From Athripsodes cinereus (Eukaryota > Arthropoda > Insecta > Trichoptera > Leptoceridae), in assembly GCA_947579605.1 (NCBI GenBank), contig OX388314.1, forward strand, positions 17,109,982 to 17,173,981: a DNA stretch of 64,000 nt. The letters are read 5' to 3'. The notes beneath the pieces are model-generated. The model did no database searches, was not told where the DNA came from, and saw only the letters and a list, made by a program, of their open reading frames with translations. A program made the position numbers and the translations under genes. Positions 52,101 to 58,121 of this stretch are shown piece by piece; position 1 is the stretch's first letter, and every line of letters begins with the position of its first letter.

Positions 52101-55100
52101 CGCTGCGTGATAGAGTGAAGAATGAGGATTCACTGTGTCGGTGTTTAGGTAGTAGAATTCCATATCGAAAAAATAAAACAGGTGTTTTATTCTACTAAAG
52201 ATTTAATTTGTGAGAGAGACGTCTTTCGTCTTATGAGGACATTGTCAATCTAAAGACGTCTCTCTCACAAATTAAATCTTAAGTAGAATAAAACACCTGT
52301 TTTATTTTTTCGGTTAAGAATGAGGATATTAGAAGAATGAGCGGATGCAAGAAGAGTGTTGTGGACAGAATGCGCGTGAATAAACTACGGTGGTTTGGGC
52401 ATGTTGAACGAATGAACGAGGTAAGAGTGTCAAAGAGGATATACTTGTCTGAAAGAAAGGGTGTGAGGAAACGCGGGCGTCCGAGAACCACGTGGCTTGA
52501 TCACGTGGAACAAATTCTCAAGGACGGCCGAGTGTTGAGTAAGAGGAACCGACGTGCGTGTATGAGAAACTGTATGAATGTGGAGGAAGCGAAGGAAGTG
52601 TGTACAGATAGATCTGTTTGGCGTTCCGTTCTCTATGCCTACCCCACTTGGGACACGGCGTGAGGGTATAGTATAGTATAGAAAATGTAGCTTTAGGCTA
52701 TAAGGTTCCCAACATACATTTTTGCTATTGGCAGTATAACCATACTAAACACTATGTACACTAATCTATAAAAATACCTATGATACATTAGTTGGTACAG
52801 GTTGTATATTACCTTGGTTAGTATGATATAATAATATAACAATATAACAAACATTTACAGAATTTACACACAGTTATCGTGTCATTTGTCATAATAATTC
52901 ATGTTTGAAAACAAAATTACAATATTACATGTCGCAAAAAATATATTACACATCACAAACACTAATTGCCTGTTATGAAATGTTCAAGAAATTACTTGAA
53001 TTAACCTCGAAAATATAGGTAACTATTTTTTTTTATAAAATAATGATAGCCATATTATTATCATTATTAAAATAGTAAAAGAATGTCTATGTTCTAATTA
53101 CGCGGGTCAAAGAATAAATGAAAAAAAAATAGGCGTTTGGAAACACCGCCGATAGAGTTACGTGGATTGACTAAACTGATCAATTCCTGAAAAACGAAAG
53201 TGTTCTGAAAAAGATAAACATATACGAGGATTATATAAACGTAACTGAGGCGAAAACAATATTATAATTATGGAGTTCTATCCTTTTTGTATACTTGATA
53301 AAAGATAAGGTCAGGATCATAGATATACTAGACTTGCAGCGCGGTACATTTTTTTCGGAATATTTGTGTTCCAAAATTAATAATAAAAATAATAATATTA
53401 TGCTGTTTCACTCCATATAAGATAAGAATGATCTCTTCCTACTCATGCTGAAGTATAGGACATTCTTTATAACTGCCGAAGGTGTTGCGTTCCTATCATT
53501 AAAAATGTCATAAAACAACAATTAATCGATGTCCTTCAAGTATTAGCAATATATTATCTTACAAACTTTCTCAACCAACGCCATTTTAAAACTGTAAGCA
53601 AAATTTGATCGGCCGCATCACCGATTTTTTTTTGAATTACCAATCTAGATATCTTTGGGTATTATAAATTATACCTAGTATAATTAAGAATGTTGTAAAA
53701 ACCCACACAAGCTCCCAGGGAGGAGGATTCTCATGACTTTTCCCAGGATGTTTATAAAATATCGGTTCGAAATTTTAAGTTAATATAGGGCATAATATAT
53801 ACCTATTATTTTTCAAGAGTGAACTCGAGGTCGCCTAAGCCACAAATAACATATCTAATGGTTTGTAATATACATCAATAATTCTTCTAGCTAATTACGA
53901 GATTTACAAACGGAAAATAAGCCAATTAATTTTGAAAGCGTATGGCTTTATACCTACATCGTACATTTTTAATGTAATTAAGAAGCCTTTCCAATATATA
54001 GTTAGTGTTAATATATTATAAAGCAATCATACTTTACTACTAATGCAAAAAGAAAAAAAAACCAAACAAGTTTTCTTAATCATGGACGATTGTAAAAAAA
54101 TATGACGGCAGCCAACGTTTGGAGAGATGGATAAACTTTGCACGACACAAGTAGATAGATACTAGAGAAATAAATATCTAGATACTTAGATCTAGAAGGA
54201 AATTGATTAATTTTAAGATAAATTACACAACCTCTCTAGAGAGTATAACTAGTTAATAGATTATCTCTGTACCTCATCTCATCTACAGTTTTTTTTAATG
54301 TCAATTATAACACGTCTATTGTTACAATAATGTACTTAGGTATTAGCTTTTAAATCCGGAGTAGCAAGAGCATAATCTTTAAGTAAAAAAAAATGAGTAA
54401 AATACATTGGCTTTGCTAACAACTATTAATACATCTTAGAAAATAAATATGATCAAGTGTTAATAAACCCTGTTTTGAAATATTATTTTTAAAGTTTCTA
54501 ACATATTTTGACATTATGTAACCTTAGTCATAATTACGCATAATAAATTATATTTTCTAAAGAAAGTATAATAATTTTCCTATTTTTACTCTTATCAATG
54601 AGGAAATAAAACAAAAGTACGAACGAACATACTCAAATATGTATTTATACCATTCTATTACGATACTTTTTGCAGATACAATAAATCTTTATAACAATGT
54701 TGTTAACAAAGAAGTAGTAGTACCTAGGTAGTAAAAAGCTCTCATGTTCATGATATTAACATTGATTTAACAGAATTAATTACATAGATGGTTAGTTTTT
54801 CATGTAATGACTCATAATTCAAGAGAAATCGCATTTGTCAGACAATAATAATAATAATAAATGCACAAAATAACACAGATAATATAATTATTAACCATAC
54901 TTATTCTTGATAATATCATGCGCAAGAATGCAACATATAAATACTAACATCCATGATATATAATATGTATCCCTATAGATATGCATTGTGTATAAGGTAC
55001 CTATACATTGTAGTGAAAAATTAGAATTTAGATAAGATGGAGATGTAAATCAAGCACTCGTTGTTGCTGCTCCAATAAAAACGCACGTTTAGAATTCCTT

Positions 55101-58100
55101 AGATAGTTTTTCATATGCAAATATATTATTTTCAATAATATTATTAAAATAACATTGGCAACAAATAATACCTCTACATGAAGTCACACACCTACTTTGT
55201 CCTGAAAATCAACATATTTCTCAAGGCTTGCAAATCGTATTGGATTATTATTAAGGCATGGTTAATATAGATAATCAAACTAATAATAATAAAAAATAAT
55301 ATATTAGAAAACGTGTAGGTACCTATCTAAAATTAATAAAGTCTGAGTGCTCGATTAATCTAAAAAGGATTTAAGTCTTTATAACAATATTAAAAACAAC
55401 GTTACGTATGAAAACATATTTACTACACTATACCCTCACGCCGTGCCCCAAGTGGGGAAGGCAGTGAGAACGGAACGCTAAACAGATCTATCTTTACACA
55501 CTTCCTTTGCTTCCTCCACATCCATAAAGTTTCTTATACACGCACGTCGGTTCGTCTTACTCAACACGCGGCTGTCCTTGAGAATTTGATCCACGTGATC
55601 AAACCACGTAGTTCTTTGTCGTTCTTACCTCGTTCAATCGTTCAACATGTCCAAACCAACGTAGTTTATTCACGCGCATTTTGTCCACAACACTCTTCTT
55701 GCATCCGCTCATTCTTCTAATATCCTCATTCTACACTCTATTACGCAGCGTTTTACCAACCATTCTTCTCAACGATCGCATCTCCACTGCATTTATTCCA
55801 CTTTCGTCCTTCTTCAGCAACGTCCATGTCTCGCTTGCATACGTAAGTGACGGTACCTGAATGGTATTGTGCACCAGCATTTTAGCCATGTTTATAACCA
55901 AAACATATTTATCGAAATATCAGACAGATACAGTGAATGTTGAAATAATCTTGATGGAGATAGATATGAAACTATAATTAATTAATAATAAATATTATTA
56001 TTCAATTACAGCAAATTCAATTATTTAAATGTTAATAGCTAGGTACATAAATAATATGACACAGCGCATCACAGTGTATGTGGGTGGTAAAGAGTAAAAA
56101 CATTTAGCAACAACCATTATTTCACAACATAAAATTATTGTAATGAATTCAACTGCAGGCATACACCGTAGAGTATAACTAATCGATAATACATGATGAT
56201 AGACAAACGATTGAATTTATATTGAAGATAGAAATGTCATGTACCTACTCACGGCTTGAGTACCTACGTGTCCTTGGGGACACCCAAATTTTATGTCGTT
56301 GCATCAAGGTGTGAATGAGTAATATGAATAATTTTTATTTCAAATTGTCTACGAGTCAAAACTGATTATTATAGTGATCTGTGCAACAGTAAAAAGTAAA
56401 CACTGCGAGTTTACATATGGAAAATTAATTAAAGTATTATATTGATATTATCGTCATGCAATTGTAAATTAAGGAAAGAAATGTAAGTGATTGAAGCACA
56501 AGCAAACGAGGTGTGTAAGAAAAGTTCATCTAGCGATATATTCTATCGCAATTCCAAAGGACGTGTTGTGATGAGAAAAAAATAATCTCTACTAGGTATA
56601 TTACTATGTTTAGCATTCACATGATCGTAAATACTTTTAGGGTTATAGTATTGTTCTGGAAGAATATAAGTGTTTAAGATTCCAGAATTTGTACAAAAAA
56701 CTCGTCTAGAATTAAATAACTGTTCTATTATGAACCATATTTCTTAAAAAAATAAAATAGTATTTAGTATTATGCAGGATAAAAAACATGATAAAGAATA
56801 TTTTTACAAGGAATTTAAATTGATCCCCAAAGAGCGCCATAACATACCATGTGAGACTAATAAGTGCCCATGGAGAAGAAGAAGAGCCTCAGAACGCAAT
56901 GAATAGGCATATTTTGTTTTCATTACAATTATTTATCAGGTTGTATTATTGTGCCAAATGAGGTTGATTGGTAGAAGTTAGACTTGAGATTGCAAATATA
57001 CAGTTTGCCTCTAGTTATTGAACATGTTTTCACAGCACACTAATTAGATTGTAATAAACTATCTTTAAAAACAACGGATATAAATATTTTAACAATAGGT
57101 AATTAATTTCAAATAATCCACAACACGCAAGTATTAATAATGTGTTCTACTCTACGCTGATATAAATTACAATTTATAAATATTAAACTTAGAAAATTTA
57201 AAAATTCTCTACGTACCTATAACACGTGCTAACTACACCTAGCTATCTGTACACGAGTAGATACTTATATTATTTATTAAAGTAGGATTATTATTATTCA
57301 TTTCATTATTTTATTATCTTTTAATCCGACATTGCTCAAAGCAGTAGACACCGCTATGTGTATTAAATATATTTTTTGAATTACCGAAACTATTTCAACG
57401 CAGTGACATAATAATATATGTATGTATATATTGCTTGACACATATGTTATGGGGGTGGAGTATTAACATTTATTATAATAAAATCCAAGAGTTATTCTTA
57501 ATAATGTTGTAAAATTTAATAGAGGTATTTTGTTAAAATACTTTAAAAAAATCACTTGAAAGCGTATAGCGCGTATACAGATAGAAATTTGTAATTAGAA
57601 ACTTATAGACCATGTTTTTAAGGAAAAGGAAACTAAACTTGTAAAAAATTAACAGAATATTGCATACAGAAATAAAATGCGAAACGCACCTAATCATATA
57701 AATTAGGACATTTCAGAGGACTTCATGGCCACGTAACCTTACGTAATAGTATCTATTATAAAATAAATAATGACACAACACAAGTTATATATATACCTAT
57801 AATATATTATTCCTACGTGTATGTAGCTACACCTAATCCGGTCACCGAGTTTAGATAAACAATCAAATTACTATTTTGTTTATGTACTCTGTATTATAAT
57901 GTTTATTCGCCTAATTATAATATGCGCGAAATACAATGAAAGCGGAGGAAGCACAGGTAGATGAAGAAAGATAGGTATATATATTCAATTAATTATACAA
58001 AATAAAGATAAACTATATTATTATACTCACCCATATTTACGATACGCATACATAGTAACTTCGACTAGATCACCGTGGATGCCCCACCATACTAGAATTA

Positions 58101-58121
58101 ATGTATCAACTTTGTCATTCA
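12991..58121 (-). CDS. nuf: Rab11 family-interacting protein 3/4 class, nuclear fallout (nuf) orthologue; 5' end of the long form not resolved
   Basis: Minus-strand exons: 58031-58121 (putative), 50487-50525, 49837-49954, 24305-24592, 23610-23937, 14687-14817, 13819-13863 (microexon), 12991-13122; alternative first coding exon 36804-37049. All use GT-AG. Exons 49837-49954 and 36804-37049 both end in phase 0, and exon 24305-24592 starts in phase 0, so either can feed the common 3' part. The short form is 389 aa with the microexon, 374 without. The common part is coiled coil followed by a Rab11-binding domain. Order and motifs match FIP3/FIP4: a serine-rich stretch ([18 protein letters not shown]), [25 protein letters not shown], then [19 protein letters not shown]. 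Family knowledge: these proteins are Rab11 effectors that bring recycling-endosome membrane to the cleavage furrow; Drosophila Nuf acts in embryonic cellularisation and cytokinesis. The introns hold most of the mobile DNA in the window. Confidence 0.85.
13819..13863 (-). CDS. nuf: nuf 45-nt microexon immediately before the Rab11-binding domain
   Basis: TTTTTCCAG precedes 13863 and AAG-GTATGG follows 13819. The 45 bases read open in the frame carried by both neighbours (phase 0 on each side) as [15 protein letters not shown]. Because it is a multiple of three flanked by phase-0 introns, it can be included or skipped without frame change. It would lengthen the coiled coil linker just before YIDGI. 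It is supported by splice signals and phase only. Confidence 0.6.
14687..14817 (-). CDS. nuf: nuf exon with the SLAAEL segment
   Basis: The exon has 131 bases: phase 2 bases complete an alanine codon split with the previous exon, and it ends in phase 0. It encodes a helical stretch including [20 protein letters not shown] and [15 protein letters not shown]. The SLAAE segment is shared with vertebrate FIP3/FIP4 shortly before the Rab11-binding domain. The next intron upstream carries the pogo/LINE insertion. Confidence 0.88.
15209..15372. repeat. Interspersed ~165-bp repeat, copy 1
   Basis: From ACTAGACTTTAGCGCGGTAC to GTTCCTATCAT this segment aligns with 53329-53501, with clear similarity at both ends and in the centre (ATGCTGAAGTATAG). 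It sits inside the left half of the pogo-like element, so it is either part of that element or nested in it. Family unknown. Confidence 0.65.
15850..15862. repeat. Target-site duplication, left copy, of the I/Jockey-type LINE
   Basis: AGACAATAAAACG at 15850-15862 is repeated exactly at 21647-21659, just after the LINE's terminal poly(A). Exact 13-bp identity points to target-primed reverse transcription and a fairly recent insertion. Confidence 0.88.
16276..17661 (+). CDS. LINE ORF1, gag-like zinc-knuckle nucleic-acid-binding protein
   Basis: The protein has 461 residues. An N-terminal proline- and charge-rich region is followed by a conserved central fold (about 60-230), then three cysteine knuckles at about residues 239-295: [27 protein letters not shown] and [15 protein letters not shown]. 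The C-terminal 150 residues are polar and low in complexity. In this class ORF1 protein coats the element's RNA and aids target-primed reverse transcription. The 5' ATG is preceded by an in-frame stop (TAA in the TTAATTAATG context). Its last 41 bases overlap ORF2 in the +1 frame. Confidence 0.9.
   Translation: MMEREPPDPGVPPDIGKDRLNSLPEVRMSQSDDLPEVGTTQLKRTRQSFSPPPDDSKRNKGMVNNLPLLLYTARDMGPFITHVQMMQEGSAINPILFGKSLKNNVNNIKQGGVKALGKYKLSVEFETLTAANEFIHGSLSKQYKIFIPTYNVTRMGVIKGIPKEITEEELLNEIICPEGYGSVIRVRRLNYKDKISETPKWLPSMSVIVTIEGQKLPPHVYFNYNRIPVDTYIFPTVQCFQCCRFGHVKTNCRSKARCFKCTEEHSGESCDITEKKCINCNGQHNATSFTCPVYIREKEIKHLMAEKSISYVEASRQIPRAKTSFADKLNSFIPQQNNSIPTQSNNQISERKTIFKYKTPTAHKYLAKSVIQPNTDLYIHPNGNNSYYSKENGIALNNKPNDLPLENIMCTILTAINSLKDLIQGFPNTDLPNNAAEIKLQTKNTLVQNDHQKTDTNTFTE
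17621..21403 (+). CDS. LINE ORF2, endonuclease-reverse transcriptase-RNase H polyprotein
   Basis: The protein has 1260 residues. An AP-type endonuclease spans about 26-240 ([44 protein letters not shown]155, N157, D231 and H232 present). Reverse transcriptase spans about 455-770 ([44 protein letters not shown], catalytic YADD at 681-684, KFLGV). RNase H spans about 972-1100 ([46 protein letters not shown]), with the D977/E1014/D1038/D1094 catalytic set visible. A C-terminal Cys/His cluster follows ([17 protein letters not shown]). All catalytic motifs look intact. Translation probably depends on the 41-bp overlap with ORF1 by reinitiation or frameshift, an inference. Confidence 0.94.
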   Translation: MTTKKPIPILLQNNKTNSNFATRKKIFPNILQWNCRSITKNKNNLVELLHSEDINIAALSETWLRETTNFYLNGYICHRCDRFDGYGGTAILIKCTIPHSRVDIIAPNDDVQICAISLGELTIVSVYCKPGYKFDTSWWTNIIATLPEPVLIVGDFNAHSKLWGCEVNDRSGDDVSEIFLDNSKLCILNDGSATKFAHTNEKKSAIDLTFCSPQLAPILTWKVAEDRYGSDHFPVIINSFKIQLNILNQSRPRYRIDSPKAKVSDFLAELDSIPKNINLFPESTDCTDTYETLVTTISSLAKKYIPYHSSFQRMKSFPAPWWDSACSEAVGKRKEAAKKYRKDMSVKNLIEYKRIEAKTKLLLRTKKKEGWHHFCKNLSPQSSSKMVWEMVRRYRLSFNPTKPPIPLNSVWFFQFIDNLAPPYVVSKQELHFQYNNRPSHNLNSPFSLFELQSVLSHLKDSTPGPDDIPYSFIKLSSSYFQNFFLNILNSIFESAQIPNSWKTQYILPIAKPNKNPNESTSYRPIALSSCLAKLMEHLIKNRLSWFLEHNNCLARSQCGFRKGRSTTDALSILSTDIRIAFSNKHCLVAAFLDVASAYDNVHIPTLINKLHKLAVPYKLANVIFETLKERTLIFLDSGQNSVIRTTHKGLPQGSVLSPLLYSVYTHDIERSIPNNVNIIQYADDLTLYSVNKDPLIASESLEKALNSLSGWLGENNLALSTAKSKVVVFTKRRKLPKISIALDNDNIPICKEVKFLGVTFQSNLLWTTHISDIVVKCNKSFNLIKSTTGVWWGSHPETLKLLYNALVKTIIEYGSIIFEPIPKYLKLKLDRIQFKCLRLITGCMNSTPTNVLQVESVDPPINIRRQYLSDKYVLSTISTQSHPLLPKLAQCSEIDKMQQCSLVKSFNKLSRTIENRFCSYQNPIYEIPYESLALRPEIEFNDEWRKSNTVGQHSETMNQLFGDCISKLNNFNHIYTDGSKSAEDQFVGCAFLNTTLDISEIFSLPANASIFTAESLAILEALSHVHQEKLDNSVIFTDSLSCLLQLNSSPFKVKHNTILIKIRFLLYLLHLNDQRVILAWLPGHKGITGNERVDMLAKSARSSYPIKYKKIPSSDFVPTIKREMLEEWETDWKETSKKRGRWYTEVQEAIPRKPWFVGARLSRREISLSCRLRSGHTTAPAHLSRINLLDSPRCSCGVDVADLNHIVFECELLKNRDEFVQELLKRRGNLPMGLPSLLCDPTAEMVRILYGFLEMNGVRL
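21453..21552. repeat. TG/TATG microsatellite in the LINE 3' UTR
   Basis: Alternating GTATG, TGTG and TATA words lie between two A-runs (about 21445 and 21540) within the LINE 3' UTR. The arrangement suggests an older poly(A) followed by microsatellite expansion and a second 3' segment. Confidence 0.7.
22635..22835. mobile_element. MITE with ~44-bp terminal inverted repeats
   Basis: Positions 22635-22678 (TTGGGTTAGTTGGAAGATAT...ACTCGCCC) reappear inverted at 22792-22835, with four or so mismatches. The central ~110 bases include TTTATT repeats. There is no coding capacity and no clear TSD beyond the terminal TT/AA. It lies in a nuf intron. Confidence 0.75.
23610..23937 (-). CDS. nuf: nuf coiled-coil exon
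   Basis: The exon is 328 bases, starting in phase 0 after TTTCAG and ending in phase 1 at AAAG-GTAAGA. It encodes 109 residues of continuous heptad-rich helix, e.g. [20 protein letters not shown] and [18 protein letters not shown], then [15 protein letters not shown]. It forms the central dimerisation coil of the FIP3/FIP4 class. Confidence 0.88.
24305..24592 (-). CDS. nuf: nuf coiled-coil exon shared by both isoform classes
   Basis: The exon has 288 bases (96 codons), phase 0 at both ends. The acceptor is TTTTCCAG before 24592 and the donor GAA-GTAAGG after 24305. It begins [15 protein letters not shown] and contains [20 protein letters not shown] and [16 protein letters not shown], strongly reminiscent of FIP3/FIP4. 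It is the junction point for the alternative 5' ends. Confidence 0.9.
24600..25631. other. nuf intronic DNA, no supported feature
   Basis: A 90-codon plus-strand open frame (24726-24998) has no recognisable motif and no supporting splice or expression signal. I treat it as chance or as the relic of an unrecognised repeat. The rest is AT-rich. Confidence 0.4.
25632..25802. mobile_element. Inverted-repeat element with hammerhead-like core
   Basis: Two arms of about 75 bases face each other across a short centre near 25712-25732. The left arm, read on the minus strand, gives CTGAAGA (25704-25710), a hairpin TGGAC-GTAT-GTCC, then GAAA (25687-25690), the palindrome AAGCTT and a C. Flanking bases ATTA (5') and TAAT (3') can pair as a stem. 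The right arm carries the same module with a damaged core (TGTAAGA). Hammerhead-like assignment and element class are inferred. Confidence 0.6.
26420..32700. other. Long nuf intron segment with no recognised gene
   Basis: About 6.3 kb of AT-rich DNA. All open frames are short and low in complexity, mostly hydrophobic translations of T-rich sequence. Short GTAGGTACC words are scattered through it. No repeat from elsewhere in the window was recognised. Confidence 0.5.
32740..33667 (-). pseudogene. RTE-like LINE C-terminal fragment, interrupted by a foldback element
   Basis: Read on the minus strand, 33667 to 33345 and 32983 to 32740 align with the RTE-like fragments at 52 and 55 kb. The upstream part gives [16 protein letters not shown] sequence from the region just after the RT core; the downstream part covers the segment before RGRPR. 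Frame breaks are frequent. The element at 32984-33344 splits it and is bounded by a 12-bp duplication of the target. Confidence 0.65.
32984..33344 (+). mobile_element. Foldback retroelement-like insertion with two hammerhead-like modules, 12-bp TSD
   Basis: TSD TCACTGCATTTA occurs at 32972-32983 and 33345-33356. Inside, ~125-bp arms are perfect or near-perfect inverted repeats around a ~75-bp GT/GA-rich centre. Each arm carries CTGAAGA (33199-33205 on plus; 33082-33088 on minus), hairpin GCCTA/TAGGC, GAAA, palindrome AACGTT and C. A 40-base tail (from ATGGATTTCCACAGCG) lies only on the right side. The structure fits a Penelope-like (PLE) or retrozyme-type element; class is inferred. Confidence 0.65.
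35888..36150 (+). mobile_element. tRNA-derived SINE, family 1, near full length
   Basis: The head carries a box-B sequence (GGTTCGATTCC) after GTCACGAGGTCCCGG, as in lepidopteran tRNA-related SINEs. The body has TTCTGGGTTTGGGTGTTACA and TAGTACCCATAAT, and the tail ends in a short TTATG repeat. The minus-strand copies at 41650-41872 and 40847-40949 share the body. It is non-coding and would be transcribed by RNA polymerase III. Confidence 0.8.
36804..37049 (-). CDS. nuf: nuf alternative first coding exon (short isoform)
   Basis: ATG at 37049 has an in-frame TGA two codons upstream, with no AG acceptor between, so this is a true first coding exon. It encodes 82 residues, acidic and glycine-rich ([40 protein letters not shown]). 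It ends in phase 0 (ACA GGA CAA-GTAATT), compatible with exon 24305-24592. The start could also be the second ATG three codons later. A promoter must lie in the preceding kilobase or so. Codon use and GC content stand out from the surrounding AT-rich intron. Confidence 0.8.
37050..38400 (-). promoter_or_regulatory. Presumed promoter and 5' UTR region of the nuf short isoform
   Basis: This is the upstream region of the alternative first exon. Inference only: a start codon preceded by an in-frame stop needs a nearby 5' UTR. I cannot place a TATA box, initiator or non-coding exon with confidence. Confidence 0.35.
38400..40146. other. nuf intron, AT-rich, no recognised feature
   Basis: The stretch contains a T-rich run with TTTATT repeats near 38440 and scattered GTAGGTACC words. 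No protein-like frame and no full repeat member was recognised. Confidence 0.45.
40479..40822. mobile_element. MITE with ~85-bp inverted arms, copy 1
   Basis: The left arm starts CGCAGTTTAGCGGCCCCACC. The right arm is its reverse complement, with few mismatches, through the CATATGGCAACAATTTCC segment. An extra internal copy of GCGGCCCCACCCGTTGTCG lies near 40645. No coding capacity and no clear TSD. Confidence 0.8.
40847..40949 (-). repeat. SINE family 1, 3' fragment, in duplication unit 1
   Basis: This is the same sequence as the tail half of the SINE at 41650-41872. It is cut exactly where unit 2 begins, so it lacks the tRNA-like head. Confidence 0.85.
40950..41753. repeat. Tandem duplication, unit 2 (804 bp)
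   Basis: Second unit of the tandem pair. It runs without a break into the remaining head half of the SINE (to about 41872), so this copy keeps the original junction. The left junction joins SINE sequence (ACATATA) directly to the Helitron terminus CTAG. Confidence 0.92.
41283..41626. mobile_element. MITE with ~85-bp inverted arms, copy 2
   Basis: Offset by 804 bases from copy 1 and effectively identical, so it was duplicated together with the unit rather than inserted independently. Confidence 0.8.
41650..41872 (-). mobile_element. tRNA-derived SINE, family 1, full-length copy
   Basis: On the minus strand it begins TCGGCCGGTGTGGCGCGGAG (A-box-like), then GTCACGAGGTCCCGGGTTCAATTCCC (box B; GGTTCAATTCC), then the body shared with 35888-36150. 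It is nested in the Helitron. Box B is intact. Confidence 0.82.
42422..42837. mobile_element. MITE with a perfect ~31-bp terminal inverted repeat
   Basis: TCGGTAGTTACATGGCAATA plus eleven more bases at 42422 recur as an exact reverse complement ending at 42837. The 416-bp element is non-coding and lies inside the Helitron. A target-site duplication is not evident, so superfamily is open. Confidence 0.8.
44385..44632 (+). pseudogene. RTE-like LINE 3' fragment
   Basis: It aligns with the C-terminal coding end and 3' terminus of the 52-kb fragment (GAAGCGCAGGTGTC, TTGATCACGTGGATCAAAG, CCTACCTCACTTGGGACACA). It ends in an ATAG microsatellite tail. Stops and substitutions abound. Confidence 0.7.
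45718..45829 (+). mobile_element. SINE family 2, 5'-truncated copy
   Basis: It begins at ATCCCAGGTGCCGGCAAACT (downstream of box B) and keeps GCTTAGTGTGAAAGGTGTAT and TTGTATTTGGGTTTATAA. The 61-kb copy is the fullest version. Confidence 0.75.
46272..46354 (+). mobile_element. SINE family 2, 3' fragment
   Basis: It retains only TTTCACGGCACAAGC to CCAGATATATCTT, about 80 bases, and matches the copy 550 bases upstream closely. Confidence 0.75.
46400..48240. other. nuf intron, no recognised feature
   Basis: AT-rich sequence without a protein-like frame or recognised repeat. Confidence 0.45.
48349..48603. mobile_element. MITE with 66-bp terminal inverted repeats and TACA target duplication
   Basis: Left end CTGCCCTGCTAATTAAAAAC and right end (reverse complement CTGCCCTGCTAAGTAAAAAC) pair for about 66 bases, to the AACTTGG/CCAAGTT boundary. 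TACA flanks both sides (48345-48348 and 48604-48607). Removing the element rejoins a continuous sequence ending in the hammerhead-like module at 48626. Confidence 0.82.
48626..48660 (+). other. Decayed hammerhead-like module
   Basis: CTAAAGA, hairpin GCCTAC/GTAGGC, GAAA (48653-48656), then CTTC and GGG. It is close to the modules in the 25.6- and 33.0-kb elements but differs in the core (G to A at the third base) and has no palindromic stem. It may be the end of an older related element (upstream boundary about 48240). Confidence 0.4.
49238..49336 (+). mobile_element. SINE family 2, 5'-truncated copy
   Basis: It starts at CGATCCCAGGTGCCGGCAAA, as the 45.7-kb copy does, but has several substitutions and a deletion of AAGGTTGTATTT. 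Confidence 0.7.
49837..49954 (-). CDS. nuf: nuf long-isoform exon, serine-rich segment
   Basis: The exon is 118 bases: one base completes AG|C (Ser), then 39 codons to phase 0 at AAG-GTAAGC. It encodes [18 protein letters not shown] followed by an acidic stretch ([20 protein letters not shown]). The S-S-F-N-S-S-G block resembles the segment N-terminal to the coiled coil in FIP3/FIP4. It joins in phase to exon 24305-24592. Confidence 0.85.
50487..50525 (-). CDS. nuf: nuf long-isoform 39-nt exon
   Basis: TTTCAG precedes 50525 and CCAG-GTAATA follows 50487. It reads T + [12 protein letters not shown] + AG, with its last two bases completing the serine of the next exon. Phase and the protein continuation [15 protein letters not shown] support it. 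Confidence 0.78.
51382..51909 (+). mobile_element. Decayed hAT transposon with 8-bp TSD
   Basis: Terminal inverted repeats CAGTGTTGCCAGGT and (right, reverse complement) CAGGGTTGCCAGGT are flanked by exact ATACCTAT duplications (51374-51381 and 51910-51917). Subterminal TTCGGTATT repeats occur near both ends. A broken frame inside gives [15 protein letters not shown] and [10 protein letters not shown], the hAT C-terminal dimerisation domain signature. The rest of the transposase is gone. It was probably an internal-deletion derivative. Confidence 0.88.
52000..52680 (+). pseudogene. RTE-like LINE C-terminal fragment
   Basis: An open frame at 52337-52663 encodes the end of a reverse transcriptase polyprotein: [53 protein letters not shown], ending [12 protein letters not shown]. 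The upstream frame before the foldback insertion (INAVEM-like) continues the same protein. It ends with a TATAG repeat tail. The element is 5'-truncated and interrupted at 52130-52315. Confidence 0.82.
52130..52315 (-). mobile_element. Foldback insertion with hammerhead-like module and 12-bp TSD
   Basis: TSD AAGAATGAGGAT occurs at 52118-52129 and 52316-52327. Arms of ~65 bases (AAAATAAAACAGGTGTTTTATTCTACT...GAGAGACGTC) are inverted around ~35 bases. On the minus strand a weaker module runs TTGACAA, hairpin TGTC/GAC, GAAA, palindrome-bearing GACGTCTC. A 36-base tail lies on the left only; its reverse complement, ATGGAATTCTAC...AAACACCGACAC, resembles the tail of the 33.0-kb element, which puts both in one family. 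Confidence 0.62.
53329..53501. repeat. Interspersed ~165-bp repeat, copy 2
   Basis: Related to 15209-15372: ACTAGACTTGCAGCGCGGTA, ATTATGCTGTTTCACTCC, CATGCTGAAGTATAGGACAT, GCGTTCCTATCAT. It carries small indels. There is no pogo-like terminal repeat around this copy. Confidence 0.65.
53510..55429. other. nuf intron, no recognised feature
   Basis: AT-rich DNA with AATAAT runs near 54850. No coding signal and no repeat shared with the rest of the window was recognised. Confidence 0.45.
55430..55890 (-). pseudogene. RTE-like LINE C-terminal fragment, minus strand
   Basis: The reverse complement aligns along its length with the 52-kb fragment (e.g. TGGTTTGATCACGTGGATCA, CGTTGGTTTGGACATGTTGA), with frameshifts. 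It includes the 3' end (CACGCCGTGCCCCAAGTGGG on plus). It extends further 5' of the coding sequence than the 52-kb copy's insertion point and is uninterrupted there. Confidence 0.75.
55900..58030. other. nuf intron (or intergenic if the 58-kb exon is not real)
   Basis: No gene, RNA or repeat family recognised. Confidence 0.4.
58031..58121 (-). CDS. nuf: Putative upstream exon of the nuf long isoform
   Basis: Strong donor TATGG-GTGAGT after 58031; acceptor TATTTTAG before 58121. The 91 bases read TG + 29 codons + GG. The two final bases complete GGT with the first T of exon 50487-50525, giving ...[12 protein letters not shown] then [12 protein letters not shown]. Reading through would need a further upstream exon; alternatively translation could start at the internal ATG (MYAYRKYG), leaving a 5' UTR. 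The peptide ([17 protein letters not shown]) is unfamiliar to me. Support is splice signal, phase and an uninterrupted frame only. Confidence 0.42.

Noticed and set aside
52219..52250. Plus-strand hammerhead reading (CTTATGAG-GAC...GTC) in the 52-kb element
   Set aside because: It resembles CTGATGAG but lacks the adjacent C-GAAA; the minus-strand reading matches the other family members better, though its core is also imperfect.
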